From positions 50,743-114,742 of the forward strand of contig QFXJ01000050.1 in the NCBI GenBank assembly GCA_003402375.1: a stretch of DNA of 64,000 nt. Direction: 5' to 3'. Of the stretch, positions 38,111-48,211 are shown piece by piece. The notes below the pieces were generated by a model that saw only the letters and a list, made by a program, of their open reading frames with translations, had not been told where the DNA came from and did no database searches. A program made the position numbers and the translations under genes. How positions within the stretch are numbered: position 1 is the stretch's first letter; each line of letters begins with the position of its first letter. The stretch is from Candidatus Nitrotoga sp. CP45. Its GTDB lineage: Bacteria; Pseudomonadota; Gammaproteobacteria; Burkholderiales; Gallionellaceae.

Positions 38111-41080
38111 TCAACGGTGCTCAGCAAGTTTAAACGCTACGTCACTTATTTTGACACCCGCTTTTTGCTGCGCAGCAGGCAACTGCCACTCTAGCGTCAA
38201 GCGCGACATCTGCCGTTTTTGAGCCGTAGGAAAAAGGCAGCGTACCCTGTTTTGCCCAATTGACCGGAATGAACAGGACAGCTTTTCGCCATTTTCCAGT
38301 AATAACACGGCTGATGCCCTGGTTTGCTGCGGCCAACTTCCGGTTATGACGAGCTCAGTCGGCGCCGTCAAATAGCGCGTTTCCCACTGCGGTGAAATCA
38401 GGCCGATGCGCGCGCCTTTGCCCGTCAGGTGCAGCTCGCCATAACTGCTTATCAGATGTGTTTCTGCTGCCGGAGTCCAGCCATCATTGCTTTTGACCAA
38501 AGCATTACCAAACGGGTAAAACAGACTACCGACAGGCCACGCTTGCATCGCGCGCAGCCACCAGACAAATTGGTACTCATAGGCCGAACCTTCCATTACA
38601 TCGTAGGCCTTGAAGTTATTTGGGTGCACCATGCGGTCCCCCACGTAACTGCCCCACATCGGTGACAAGAAATGCGCACCGCCATTTATTAGCGCCTGCA
38701 TGGTGGCATAAGACTCAGTGTGATCCGGCAATTTTTCTGGAAACGCAATCGTGGCGGGATGGAACTCCACCACACCCCATTCAGGATCGGCGCGCCGGAT
38801 GTTGTCGATCAGGCTGCTACCGCTGCGCGGCTTGCCTTCGTTGCGGCTGCCTGGGCCATACAAAATCACACCCAAATGGCCTTGGCGTGGCTTGGCGCCT
38901 TCTATCGACACCCCGGCCTGGTCGTTCCAGCCATTAGCACGATCGGTGATGCTTACTGCGACATCCGCCTGGATAAAAGTTTGGCTGGTATAGATGCGCG
39001 CTGGTGGCAAGCCTGCCTCTACTACCCAGGCAGCGAGGTCGTCATAATGGCGTGCCACTAGATGACGCCTGAATTGCGTCCATAATTGCTGCCATGGATC
39101 ACCGTAATCGATAGATTTGCGTGGCGGTTCAACGGCGCTAACGTCCTTCCATGATTGCTTGGAGAGACGGTTTACGTCGGCCAGAGTCAGCCCGGGTTCG
39201 TGTCGGGAGAAGGCGAGTTCGCCACCATTTGCGTACGGGCCGAGGTGGAACAGCCATTCACGGTATTGGCGCAATGTGTCCGGATTGTAGTCGTACCACT
39301 GGGTTTGATAGAACCACGGATTGATATACTCATCCGGGTCAAGGTTGATCATCACATAACTGGCGGGATGCATCTGGTTGAATTTGACAATTTCACGCAC
39401 AGCGGCTTGCAGGTTACGCTTTTTGTAATCAAGAAAACGGCGGTTATAGTGATTCAGACTCATCATGCGTGCCAATTCCGGACTGTCGGTGGCACCGGCC
39501 AAACTTTTCAGGGCGTCGTCTGGCTCAGATTTGCCGAACTGATTCCATTGCACGGCGCGTTCGTCTTGCTCCAACATATCAACAATATCCAAATCCGGCG
39601 CGGCAAACTTGGAATCTGCCCAGACGCCGCCATCCAGCGTGATCATCAGCGGCGCGCGAAAACGTAACGCCGTATCGAGTAACTCACTCAAGGATTCACC
39701 GCTCATACCCTTGCCGTTGCGACTACGCAGTCGCTCAGGAAAATTGGAGTCGAATATATAATCGGCCTGCTTGCCTTTGGTAGTGCGCATATATTCCACG
39801 CGCCCACGAAAACCAATTTCGACACAGCCGCCTTGTGCCATGTCCCGTAATTCCTGCAACTGGCGAAAGTTATCACGAAAATCTACCGCCCCACCGGGAT
39901 AAAATACACGCAACTTCTCGCCAGAACAGACTTGCCTTGTGGCTGGATTCTTGTCGAGCACCAGTGGCCCAGGCAGTACCGCAGTATTGCCCGCATTATC
40001 TTCCACCCGCACCTGCAATCGCTGCAAGCCGGACGGTATGCCAGCGGAAGGTACGTTTAGGCCATACAGATCACCTGTCCTGAGCGGCGCATCGCCCGCC
40101 TTGTCACGGTTAAAACGGGGATCTAAAAAAGCCGAGAGCAACTGCCCGTTTTTTGTTAGCGTCATTTTTCCGAGAGGCGCACCCATCTCAGTTTCCGCAT
40201 AGGCAGCCCGGATACCTTGCTCATCGGCCAGCCAAGCGCGCAACTCTATCGTGCCAGGCGACATCATTTTGTCATGTTGCGCCAATACCTTACCAAAAGG
40301 CAGATCGTTAATCACCTGCGGCCCGACGATTTCGCTGTTATGCCCTTTGCCATCCTCAAACAAAATTCTCAAGCGATAATTGCCGCGCGGCAGCTTATGC
40401 ATCGGCAACACCCCCTCGAAACCGCTGGTTGCTGCCTGCGGCCAAGCCGGGAAAATCTTGGCAACGTCATCCCGTTGATTACTGGCCAACAACACCAGCA
40501 TTTCTTTATCTTGCGCCAATACCCGTACTTTTACCGGCACTTGCCCGGCTACCACCCAACCACTAATCAAATTGCGGCCATCGGCCTTGATCGGCTCGGT
40601 TACATCCAACATCCCAAATGGCTTTAAAAAATCAACGGACATCCGGCCTGCGTTAAATACCGTACCAACGCCATTTACCGCGCGCACTTCCAACGCTGAG
40701 GTATGTGGCGGAATAACCCCGCGCGCAAGTGCAAAGGTATATCCGGAAACAGTTGGGAATTTACATTGCGGAAAAGCTGAGGTCACATCAGCCCTGGCGA
40801 TGCTCGGCTTGACACTGGCGAGCAACCTACCATTCGCCCATATCTCCACATGGCTTACTCCGGCGGCATCAGCTGCCCAGCCTTCAATATTAATGCTGGC
40901 TTGGCCGGTTGTATCGATAATTTTAGGCGTATCCACCGAGCCACGGGCCTCGCAGACAGGCGATGCCATCACCATTTGTATTTGCGGCCAAGCAAAACGG
41001 GTAGCGCCTCCGGCGATAACGACAACTGACAAAGTTACCATTACCGTTAGTAGCCATTCTTTTTTAAGGTAGCTAATCAT
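38111..41080 (-). CDS. Large membrane-anchored or secreted protein with Ig-like region and putative glycoside-hydrolase-like barrel
   Basis: A 989-residue protein. Residues 8-31 are a hydrophobic anchor or uncleaved signal. Residues 45-380 look like several Ig-like beta domains (NIEGWAADAAGVSHVEIWAN, VRVEDNAGNTAVLPG). From about 400 on, alternating strand and helix segments (CVEIGFRGRVEYMR, YVMINLDPDEYINPWFY, WQQLWTQFRRHLVARHYDDL, GGAHFLSPMWGS) resemble a TIM-barrel glycoside hydrolase of the GH42/GH-A kind, but I cannot assign a numbered family or the catalytic pair. It lies convergent to the methyltransferase. Surface carbohydrate processing is the best guess. Confidence 0.6.
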   Translation of the reverse strand: MISYLKKEWLLTVMVTLSVVVIAGGATRFAWPQIQMVMASPVCEARGSVDTPKIIDTTGQASINIEGWAADAAGVSHVEIWANGRLLASVKPSIARADVTSAFPQCKFPTVSGYTFALARGVIPPHTSALEVRAVNGVGTVFNAGRMSVDFLKPFGMLDVTEPIKADGRNLISGWVVAGQVPVKVRVLAQDKEMLVLLASNQRDDVAKIFPAWPQAATSGFEGVLPMHKLPRGNYRLRILFEDGKGHNSEIVGPQVINDLPFGKVLAQHDKMMSPGTIELRAWLADEQGIRAAYAETEMGAPLGKMTLTKNGQLLSAFLDPRFNRDKAGDAPLRTGDLYGLNVPSAGIPSGLQRLQVRVEDNAGNTAVLPGPLVLDKNPATRQVCSGEKLRVFYPGGAVDFRDNFRQLQELRDMAQGGCVEIGFRGRVEYMRTTKGKQADYIFDSNFPERLRSRNGKGMSGESLSELLDTALRFRAPLMITLDGGVWADSKFAAPDLDIVDMLEQDERAVQWNQFGKSEPDDALKSLAGATDSPELARMMSLNHYNRRFLDYKKRNLQAAVREIVKFNQMHPASYVMINLDPDEYINPWFYQTQWYDYNPDTLRQYREWLFHLGPYANGGELAFSRHEPGLTLADVNRLSKQSWKDVSAVEPPRKSIDYGDPWQQLWTQFRRHLVARHYDDLAAWVVEAGLPPARIYTSQTFIQADVAVSITDRANGWNDQAGVSIEGAKPRQGHLGVILYGPGSRNEGKPRSGSSLIDNIRRADPEWGVVEFHPATIAFPEKLPDHTESYATMQALINGGAHFLSPMWGSYVGDRMVHPNNFKAYDVMEGSAYEYQFVWWLRAMQAWPVGSLFYPFGNALVKSNDGWTPAAETHLISSYGELHLTGKGARIGLISPQWETRYLTAPTELVITGSWPQQTRASAVLLLENGEKLSCSFRSIGQNRVRCLFPTAQKRQMSRLTLEWQLPAAQQKAGVKISDVAFKLAEHR

Positions 41081-41572
41081 TACATTGTTTTTTTAGTGGC
41101 ATGGCTTCTGGAGGGGCACTGAAATGAATATTCTGTGACGAATATTGAGGAAAATATATTCCACAAATTAACAGTAAGTGACAGGAATAACCAAGATACA
41201 AATTGCAGTTACTCAAATAATATCATTTACGGTTCGTAAATAATGCTGGTACGAAATTGCCAATCAGAGTAACACTCAACAGATAATTAACGCGGCGGCT
41301 TTAGGTCCCAAGTACAAAAAGTGCAGCATGACGCTGCTTGAGGTCAGACTGTCCATTGAGCGCAAGTCCCTTATCGTTGCATCAGCACGTTCTTTCGTGA
41401 GCGTCTATCCCTCAGCTCTCGACAGTAAGGCAAGACTTAGTAGGACAATTATTTCTCTTGAAGCCAAGAAAGAACTAACGAAAATAAAAAAAGGCACACT
41501 CGAACTAAACAAGAAGGTTATTGAAGTCGCAAAGTCAAACCCCGTGCTATCCCGACAGGATGTTTGCGGTAA
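41081..41572. other. Intergenic region before kup
   Basis: 492 bases without a supported gene. A plus-strand open frame 41328-41825 (165 codons) overlaps the 3' end of kup by 250 bases; its first part is Lys/Ser-rich (TIISLEAKKELTKIKKGTLE) but has no ribosome-binding site and no family match, so I do not call it a gene. No hairpins or repeats were recognised. Confidence 0.45.
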
Positions 41573-43441
41573 CTATATTTCTATTCGAGTACCCATTTCA
41601 ATAACCCGATTCGTTGGTATCTTAAAGAACTCCGTCGCATTCATTGCATTCTTCGACATCATAATAAATAACAGTTCCCGCCATTTCATCATACCGGGAG
41701 TCGGCGCTGACACGATCAAAGCGCGAGACGTAAAGAAGGTAGTATCCATCATGTCAAACGACAATCCCAACGGCGCACATAAATCCAATGCGGCAGGTAC
41801 ATCGGGAGTTTGCATGAACCCATAGAAAACCTTCACCCGATAAAAGCTCTTGCCCAAGTCATTAATTAACAGACGGTTGCCCTTCGTAACAAAAGGTTTG
41901 TCTTCAATAATGACGGAAAGCAAAACGTTGCGTTCATGCAGCACTTGGTTGTGTTTTAGGTTGTGTAGTAATGCGGCAGGCGCTCCCTCATTAACACCGA
42001 CCAAGAAGACGGCGGTTCCACGTGCCCGGTTGACTTCGCCCACATAATCCACAATTGTCTGAATAGGGATGGATCGACGTGAAATCTCTTCGAACAACAA
42101 TTTTCTTCCGCGCTTCCAAGTGGTAAGAACAACAAATGAGACGAGAGCAATGCCCAACGGGAACCAACCGCCCTGTGGAATTTTTATGGCATTGGCCGCA
42201 AAATAGGCCAAGTCAACGCAAAGAAATGTGCCTATCAGAGGAATAACCAGTAATGGGGACCAACGCCAAGCAACCAGCACAAAGGCAATCAGTATCGTGT
42301 CGATCGTCATCGTTCCAGTAACAGCAATACCATAGGCGGCCGCCAGATTGCTGGAGCTCTGAAAGGTGAGGACCAAATAAATCACCGCCAGATATAGCGT
42401 CCAATTAGTGAATGGGACGTAAATCTGACCATGCGCTTTACTGGAAGTTTGGCGGATTTCCATTCGTGGCAAGAATCCCATCTGCACCGACTGACTTGCC
42501 ACCGAAAAAGCGCCTGAGATCACTGCCTGCGAAGCAATCACCGTTGCCGCAGTAGCAAGCAACACCATTGGGATCAATGCCCACTCAGGAGCCAGCAAAA
42601 AGAATGGATTTTTGACAGCCTGTGGATTATTTAGCAATAGTGCGCCTTGCCCGAAATAATTGAGTACAAGCGCGGGGAGCACAAAGGAGAACCAGGTCAG
42701 CCTAATTGGAAACCGTCCGAAGTGCCCCATGTCGGTATATAAAGCTTCGCCACCCGTGACGGCAAGCACGACTGAGCCGAGGGTCAGAAATGAAAGCCAA
42801 GGGTCAAGAAAAAGGAATTGGTAGGCATAAACAGGATTGAGTGCCAAAAGTACGTGCGGACTTTGTGCAATAGATAAAATACCTAGACCGCCCAAAACTG
42901 AGAACCAAAGTATCATGATGGGACCGAATGCCATTCCCATCGCGCCAGTACCCCGTTTCTGGACCAAGAACAATGCGGTGAGCACCATGATAGTGATCGG
43001 CAGCACAAAACTATTTAGTTGGGGGGCGATAATATCCAGACCTTCGACAGCCGATAGCACCGAAACGGCTGGTGTAATCATGCTGTCGCCATAAAACAAT
43101 GCAGCGGCAAATACACCAAGCATTGCGAACAACCACTTGGATCTGGGTCTGTCGGAATTCAATTCGCTCGCCAAGGCTAGCAAAGCCAATGAGCCTCCCT
43201 CACCATGATTGTCGGCTCGCATAATGATAGTTACGTATTTCAGTGACACCAACACCATGATGGTCCAGAACATTATCGAGAGAACACCAAGGACGTTGGC
43301 TTCGACGATCGGCAGAGGATGGTGCCCCGCGAAGGTTTCCTTTAACGCATAGAGGGGGCTGGTGCCGATATCGCCATACACGACACCAATTGCGCCCAGC
43401 ATAAGAGTAGCGAGATTTTGCTGCGTTTGTGGGCTGCCCAT
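41573..43441 (-). CDS. kup: Low-affinity potassium uptake protein Kup
   Basis: A 622-residue KUP/HAK/KT-family transporter. It has about 12 membrane segments in residues 10-450 and a cytoplasmic C-terminal domain. [20 protein letters not shown] at the N-terminus, [14 protein letters not shown] and the family's C-terminal MDTTFFTSR are diagnostic. It takes up K+ with protons. It stands alone between the secreted-protein gene and the divergent argA. Confidence 0.93.
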   Translation of the reverse strand: MGSPQTQQNLATLMLGAIGVVYGDIGTSPLYALKETFAGHHPLPIVEANVLGVLSIMFWTIMVLVSLKYVTIIMRADNHGEGGSLALLALASELNSDRPRSKWLFAMLGVFAAALFYGDSMITPAVSVLSAVEGLDIIAPQLNSFVLPITIMVLTALFLVQKRGTGAMGMAFGPIMILWFSVLGGLGILSIAQSPHVLLALNPVYAYQFLFLDPWLSFLTLGSVVLAVTGGEALYTDMGHFGRFPIRLTWFSFVLPALVLNYFGQGALLLNNPQAVKNPFFLLAPEWALIPMVLLATAATVIASQAVISGAFSVASQSVQMGFLPRMEIRQTSSKAHGQIYVPFTNWTLYLAVIYLVLTFQSSSNLAAAYGIAVTGTMTIDTILIAFVLVAWRWSPLLVIPLIGTFLCVDLAYFAANAIKIPQGGWFPLGIALVSFVVLTTWKRGRKLLFEEISRRSIPIQTIVDYVGEVNRARGTAVFLVGVNEGAPAALLHNLKHNQVLHERNVLLSVIIEDKPFVTKGNRLLINDLGKSFYRVKVFYGFMQTPDVPAALDLCAPLGLSFDMMDTTFFTSRALIVSAPTPGMMKWRELLFIMMSKNAMNATEFFKIPTNRVIEMGTRIEI

Positions 43442-43833
43442 ATACTCTACTTTTCACCTGACTCAAAGGGGGGCGAAACTCTACGCGTAATCAATTAAAA
43501 AAACAAATGGCACTAACCAATAATATCAATTTAATTGCTCTTGATAAGCCGAATGAATTGCAAATATCTAACGGAAACCATTTCAAGCATGATTAACTAA
43601 AGTGGCCAGGCTCAAATGTTTCCCGAATGTTTCTGCTAAAGGTCACAGATATATTTTTCATACAACACCTCCTCCAAGAAATACTGCTCTTGGTCTTTAA
43701 ATACACCTCGCTAATAGGCGAAAATCGGGATTGTTCTGGGGTAAAATCAGCAGAGACACAATTACAATTCCGCTGCGATGAAATCCATTTCTCATGACTT
43801 CATTTTCTCAATCCGCTAGCACACAGATAAAAC
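43442..43833. other. Intergenic region between kup and argA
   Basis: 392 AT-rich bases between divergent genes. No gene or RNA is supported. A TAAAAT stretch near 43743 could be a -10 box for argA but its -35 is poor. Nothing resembling an ArgR box pair or a potassium riboswitch was recognised. Confidence 0.45.
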
Positions 43834-45159
43834 ATGCCGTATAACCCCGTGCCTCCTACTGAATTCGTTGCCTGGTTTCGTTCGGTTGCACCTTATATCA
43901 ACGCCTTCCGTGGCCGCACTTTCGTGGTCGCGTTCGGCGGTGAAGTCGTAGCGGACGGTAAATTTACCGAGCTGACCCATGACCTTAATCTGCTTTCTAG
44001 TTTGGGTGTGCGCCTTGTCTTGGTACATGGCGCTCGCCCACAAATAGAGCGGCATTTATCGCGCAACAATCTTGAAGATCACTATCATCATGGTATCCGC
44101 CTGACCAATTCGGAAACCATGCAATGCGTAAAAGAAGCGGTGGGGCGCGTACGGGTAGAAATCGAAGCTCTGCTGTCGATGGGCTTGGCGAATTCGCCCA
44201 TGGCTAACGCTGATATCCGCGTGGCCGGTGGCAACTTCATCACCGCCCAACCGATGGGCGTCATTCATGGTGTAGATTTACTGCATACGGGCACCGTACG
44301 CAAAATAGATGTTGAAGCCATTAAAAACCGGCTTGGACACAACGAGGTAATTTTGCTTTCACCACTTGGTTATTCGCCTACCGGTGAGGTGTTCAACCTG
44401 ACGCTGGAAGAAGTTGCGACGCGCACCGCTATCGCGCTCGACGCAGATAAGCTGATTTTTCTGATGGAGATGGATGGTATACAGGATAAGAACGGCAATT
44501 TACTGCGTGAATTAACCGTAGCCGACGCCAATACAATTTTGTCCAAAAAAGGCAAATTGCCGGAAGATGTATCGCTGTTTCTGCCCTGCGCGGTGCATGC
44601 CTGCGAGGCAGGCGTAGCTCGGACACATCTGATTAGCCGCCATATTGACGGTGCCATTTTACAAGAACTGTTCAGTGACATCGGCATCGGCAGCATGGTG
44701 GTAGAAAGTACACTCAATACGTTACGTGATGCCACCATTAATGATGTAGGCGGCATTTTGCAGCTGCTGCAACCATTGGAAGCCGAAGGTATCTTAGTAC
44801 GGCGTGACCGCGAGCGTCTGGAACGTGAAATCGGGCGTTTTGTAGTGTTGGAACATGACCACCGCATCATCGGCTGCGCCGCATTGTATCCATTTATCGA
44901 AGAGCAAGCCGCCGAGCTTGCCTGCCTCGCCGTGCAAACCAATTACCGCAAACAAGGTTACGGCGACATCCTGCTTAAGCACGTCCTTACCGAGGCCCAA
45001 GCACAAGGCTTACACAAATTATTTGTGCTGACTACGCGCACTGCCCACTGGTTTATTGAACGGGGATTCAAAGAAACGGACGTTGGGCAATTGCCTACGC
45101 AGAAAAAAATGCTTTATAACTATCAACGCCGCTCCAAAGTATTTCTGAAAAATCTATGA
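43834..45159 (+). CDS. argA: N-acetylglutamate synthase ArgA
   Basis: A 441-residue enzyme that acetylates glutamate, the first step of arginine synthesis. Residues 1-290 are an amino-acid-kinase domain (FVVAFGGEVVADGKF, LVLVHGARPQIE, ILLSPLGYSPTGEVFNL) without kinase activity in this family; residues 300-441 are a GNAT acetyltransferase domain (GCAALYPF, ELACLAVQTNYRKQGYGDIL for acetyl-CoA binding). Length and order match the classical E. coli-type ArgA. The yggX gene follows in the same direction after 94 bases. Confidence 0.95.
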   Translation: MPYNPVPPTEFVAWFRSVAPYINAFRGRTFVVAFGGEVVADGKFTELTHDLNLLSSLGVRLVLVHGARPQIERHLSRNNLEDHYHHGIRLTNSETMQCVKEAVGRVRVEIEALLSMGLANSPMANADIRVAGGNFITAQPMGVIHGVDLLHTGTVRKIDVEAIKNRLGHNEVILLSPLGYSPTGEVFNLTLEEVATRTAIALDADKLIFLMEMDGIQDKNGNLLRELTVADANTILSKKGKLPEDVSLFLPCAVHACEAGVARTHLISRHIDGAILQELFSDIGIGSMVVESTLNTLRDATINDVGGILQLLQPLEAEGILVRRDRERLEREIGRFVVLEHDHRIIGCAALYPFIEEQAAELACLAVQTNYRKQGYGDILLKHVLTEAQAQGLHKLFVLTTRTAHWFIERGFKETDVGQLPTQKKMLYNYQRRSKVFLKNL

Positions 45160-45253
45160 TCAAATTGTGCATGGAACGAAGTTGAATCTTTGCGAGTGTT
45201 GGTGATTGATGTCAAAATTGAAACGCTAAACTAAATAATCGGAGAACTTAATA

Positions 45254-45526
45254 ATGACAAGAATGGTGCAGTGCATCAAATTAGGCCACGAAGCAGAAGG
45301 ACTGGAACGCGCGCCATATCCTGGCGCATTGGGGCAACGCATTTTTGAGCAGGTTTCAAAAGACGCTTGGGCCGCGTGGCTCAAACACCAGACCATGCTG
45401 GTCAATGAAAACCGCTTAAATCTCGCGGAAGCCCATGCGCGCAAGTATTTAGCCCAACAAATGGAAAATCATTTCTTTGGAGATGGCGCGGAAATGCCTT
45501 CCGGCTATGTACCACCGGGCAAATAG
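45254..45526 (+). CDS. yggX: Fe(2+)-trafficking protein YggX
   Basis: A 90-residue protein starting [11 protein letters not shown] with the conserved Cys7, and carrying [15 protein letters not shown] and the C-terminal MEKxF-like NHFFG region. YggX protects iron-sulphur proteins against oxidants and may move Fe(II) in the cytoplasm. GGAGAA precedes the start. The length equals that of the family. Confidence 0.93.
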   Translation: MTRMVQCIKLGHEAEGLERAPYPGALGQRIFEQVSKDAWAAWLKHQTMLVNENRLNLAEAHARKYLAQQMENHFFGDGAEMPSGYVPPGK

Positions 45527-45642
45527 CATAGTCGATAAACCATCAAGGCAGCCATCAGCTTAAAAAATTTCAAATCACTCAGCCTTTCTTGCCGCTTGCT
45601 CTTCCCGCAAACGGCAAGAAAGGTGGGGGCGCCCAGAAGAAA

Positions 45643-46581
45643 TTACAAATTAATGGAATAGCCAAAATTTTTCTGGAACAACGTAGAAAGCTCGTCGCGC
45701 GTTGGCTTGTGGTTCTGCCCGCCACGACTGGCGATTTTCAGTGAGCCTAGCAAAGAAGCAAGGCGTCCAGTGGTATCCCAATCCCAACCTTGCTGAATGC
45801 CATGTAGCAAGCCGGCACGATACGCATCACCGCAGCCAGTGGGGTCGAGCAATGTCTCGGCCATGGGCGTTGGGATGCGTACTTCTTTGCCATCCGCATA
45901 AATGAGGGATCCTTGTGCACCAAGAGTAATGACGAAAGCCCGTGTCAATTTACTGAGTTCTTCAATTTTTTTGCCGGTTTTATCCTGCAATAGCTTGGCT
46001 TCGTAGTCATTCACCGTCACATAATCCGCCTGCTTGACGAAGTTTAATAACTCATCACCGCTAAACATCGGCATACCTTGACCCGGATCGAACACGAAGG
46101 GAATGCCCGCTGCATGGAATTCCTGCGCGTGCTGCAGCATGCCTGCACGCCCATCTGGAGACACAATACCAAGTGTGACTCCCTTAGCATCGTACACATG
46201 GTTTTGTTCAGAAAAGCCCATTGCGCCAGGATGGAAGGCCGTAATCTGATTATCGTCCCGATCGGTTGTAATAAAAGCTTGGCCAGTGAAGCTATCCGGT
46301 ACATAGCGAATATATTGTTGTGACAAACCTAATTTATCCAGACGTGAGGTGTAAGGGCCAAAATCATCACCTACCGTCGCCATGATCAGCGGATTACCAC
46401 CGAGCAGTTTCAAATTATAGGCAATGTTACCCGCGCAGCCGCCATACTCACGGCGCATCTCCGGCACCAAAAAAGAGACATTCAGGATGTGTATCTGCTC
46501 GGGCAAGATGTGGTTTTTGAACTGGTCGTTAAACACCATGATGACGTCGTAAGCTAAGGAGCCACAGATGAGCGTATGCAT
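45643..46581 (-). CDS. PfkB family carbohydrate/nucleoside kinase
   Basis: A 312-residue ribokinase-like protein. The N-terminus MHTLICGSLAYDVIM, the substrate-binding YGGCAGNIAYNLKLLGG and the anion-hole/catalytic DPTGCGDAYRAGLL (catalytic Asp in GCGD) identify the PfkB family, with the closest general resemblance to adenosine-kinase-like members. The substrate cannot be assigned. Neighbours yggX and dacB give no pathway hint. Confidence 0.86.
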   Translation of the reverse strand: MHTLICGSLAYDVIMVFNDQFKNHILPEQIHILNVSFLVPEMRREYGGCAGNIAYNLKLLGGNPLIMATVGDDFGPYTSRLDKLGLSQQYIRYVPDSFTGQAFITTDRDDNQITAFHPGAMGFSEQNHVYDAKGVTLGIVSPDGRAGMLQHAQEFHAAGIPFVFDPGQGMPMFSGDELLNFVKQADYVTVNDYEAKLLQDKTGKKIEELSKLTRAFVITLGAQGSLIYADGKEVRIPTPMAETLLDPTGCGDAYRAGLLHGIQQGWDWDTTGRLASLLGSLKIASRGGQNHKPTRDELSTLFQKNFGYSINL

Positions 46582-46742
46582 ATTGATCGCGTGAATTGAA
46601 TAATAAGGATATGGATTATAGCAGCCAGCATAGTCTCAATTTGACACAGCCCTCTCAACTCTTCCTGATTTAACCATCCCGACGCCTCAAATATTAATGG
46701 GCATCCAAACCAGAAATTAAAAAATGCTACATCAAAATCCCT

Positions 46743-48140
46743 TTAATATCGCCGTTGTATCCACTCGATTAGCGCGTTTTGTGCCTGCTTCCCCGCTGCA
46801 GCATTGGGGTGATTAATTAAAAAAACCAAAATCCATTGCTTTCCACTACGGGATTGCACATAACCGGCAATGGCTTGTACACCTTCCAGTGAACCAGTTT
46901 TAAGATGGGCGTGATTAGCGGCCTCGCTGTCCGTGAGGCGTTTTTTAAAGGTACCATCAACCCCGACAATAGGTAAGGAAGCCTCGAATTCCGTTGATAA
47001 CGGGCTACGCTGCGCGCTACGCAACAACAATGCCAAACTGCGCGGACTGATCCGCTCCCGACGCGAAAGTCCTGCACCGTTTTCCAATACCAATTCAGGG
47101 AAGTACAATTTTTTCTGTGTCAGCCAATTGCGTATAGTCAGCTCGCTGTAGGTGACATTGGCGGATGTCTCGGCAGTCCTGCCCAAACTTAAAAAAAGTT
47201 GACGCGCCATGACATTGTTGCTGAATTTATTGATATCGCGGATCAATTCAGCCAATGGCGCAGAATGGTGCGTAGCGAACAGAGTCGCGCTACCTGGAAC
47301 GACACCCTCACGCAATCTACCCTGTAGCAGACCACCCATTTCCTGCCATAACGCACGAAACACGGCATCCAGATAGATTGGGGGGGGCAGCAAGCTGACA
47401 TGCCGCTCACGTTCACCACACTGAGCCGGATAAACACCTTGCAGACGTAATATATCGCCTTGCAATTGCAGGGAAATCGCCTCATCCCAGTCGCTGCAAT
47501 TTCCCGGTACGGCCGCTACCGTAACCCGGTTATCCAGCCTGATGCCGGCCAGCTCCGGCATGCTGATAATCTTGATTTTTTCGCCCTCTGGAATAAAGCG
47601 CAGGTGCACAGAGTTGAAATTAAGTAACAATGCATCCGGCCCCGTATTGTAGGGACGTATCGGTTCATTATCGAATTCTGCGGGATCATGCGGAGCGAGC
47701 TGGAATACACTACGGTCCAACACTAGGTCACCACGAATCTCACGCAAACCACGACTACGCAGCTCATGTAGCCACAGCCATAATTTTTCCAGCGTAAATT
47801 TAGGATCACCGTAACCCTTCAGGATCAAGTTACCGTGCAGCACATCTTGTTCCAGCTTACCGTCGAGATAAGCCTCAGTCTTCCAGCTATACGAAGGGCC
47901 GAGCAATTCCAGCCCGGCATAAGTGGTGAGCAGCTTCATGGTTGAGGCCGGGCTCATCGATTGCTTCGCATTCACACTAATGAGCGGTGTGCGCGCATTT
48001 ACTTCGCGTACTTCCACACCGACACTGTCAAGCGGGATATGCGCCAGCTGTAATGCTTTCACCACTGGCGACGGCAACGTGACAGCGTGGGCATTGGGGA
48101 TAAAGCAAACGATGAGTAGCAGAGTGTGAAGCAGCTTCAT
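46743..48140 (-). CDS. dacB: D-alanyl-D-alanine carboxypeptidase/endopeptidase (PBP4-type)
   Basis: A 465-residue periplasmic enzyme with signal peptide (residues 1-19, LLHTLLLIVCFIPNAHA). The penicillin-binding triad is complete: Ser66-Thr-Met-Lys69 (ASTMK), SNN near 307 (FSNNVMAR) and KTG near 415 (LKTGSLEG). A large insertion between the first two motifs is typical of class C PBP4/DacB enzymes, which trim and cleave peptidoglycan cross-links. It follows a small REP-like hairpin. Confidence 0.93.
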   Translation of the reverse strand: MKLLHTLLLIVCFIPNAHAVTLPSPVVKALQLAHIPLDSVGVEVREVNARTPLISVNAKQSMSPASTMKLLTTYAGLELLGPSYSWKTEAYLDGKLEQDVLHGNLILKGYGDPKFTLEKLWLWLHELRSRGLREIRGDLVLDRSVFQLAPHDPAEFDNEPIRPYNTGPDALLLNFNSVHLRFIPEGEKIKIISMPELAGIRLDNRVTVAAVPGNCSDWDEAISLQLQGDILRLQGVYPAQCGERERHVSLLPPPIYLDAVFRALWQEMGGLLQGRLREGVVPGSATLFATHHSAPLAELIRDINKFSNNVMARQLFLSLGRTAETSANVTYSELTIRNWLTQKKLYFPELVLENGAGLSRRERISPRSLALLLRSAQRSPLSTEFEASLPIVGVDGTFKKRLTDSEAANHAHLKTGSLEGVQAIAGYVQSRSGKQWILVFLINHPNAAAGKQAQNALIEWIQRRY

Positions 48141-48157
48141 GAATACCTCTATACTTC

Positions 48158-48184
48158 CGTCATTCCGCTTTCGCGGGAATGACG
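48158..48184. repeat. Small dispersed palindrome (CGTCATTCC type)
   Basis: CGTCATTCCGC-TTTC-GCGGGAATGACG forms an 11-bp stem (one extra G in the right arm). This is the common intergenic repeat found in many proteobacteria. It lies between dacB and bioA, upstream of dacB. Confidence 0.65.
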
Positions 48185-48211
48185 AATTTGAATTGCTCTT
48201 CTGTGGTTAAA

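Noticed and set aside
41328..41825. 165-codon plus-strand frame overlapping kup
   Set aside because: Half lies antisense to kup, and it has no ribosome-binding site or family match.
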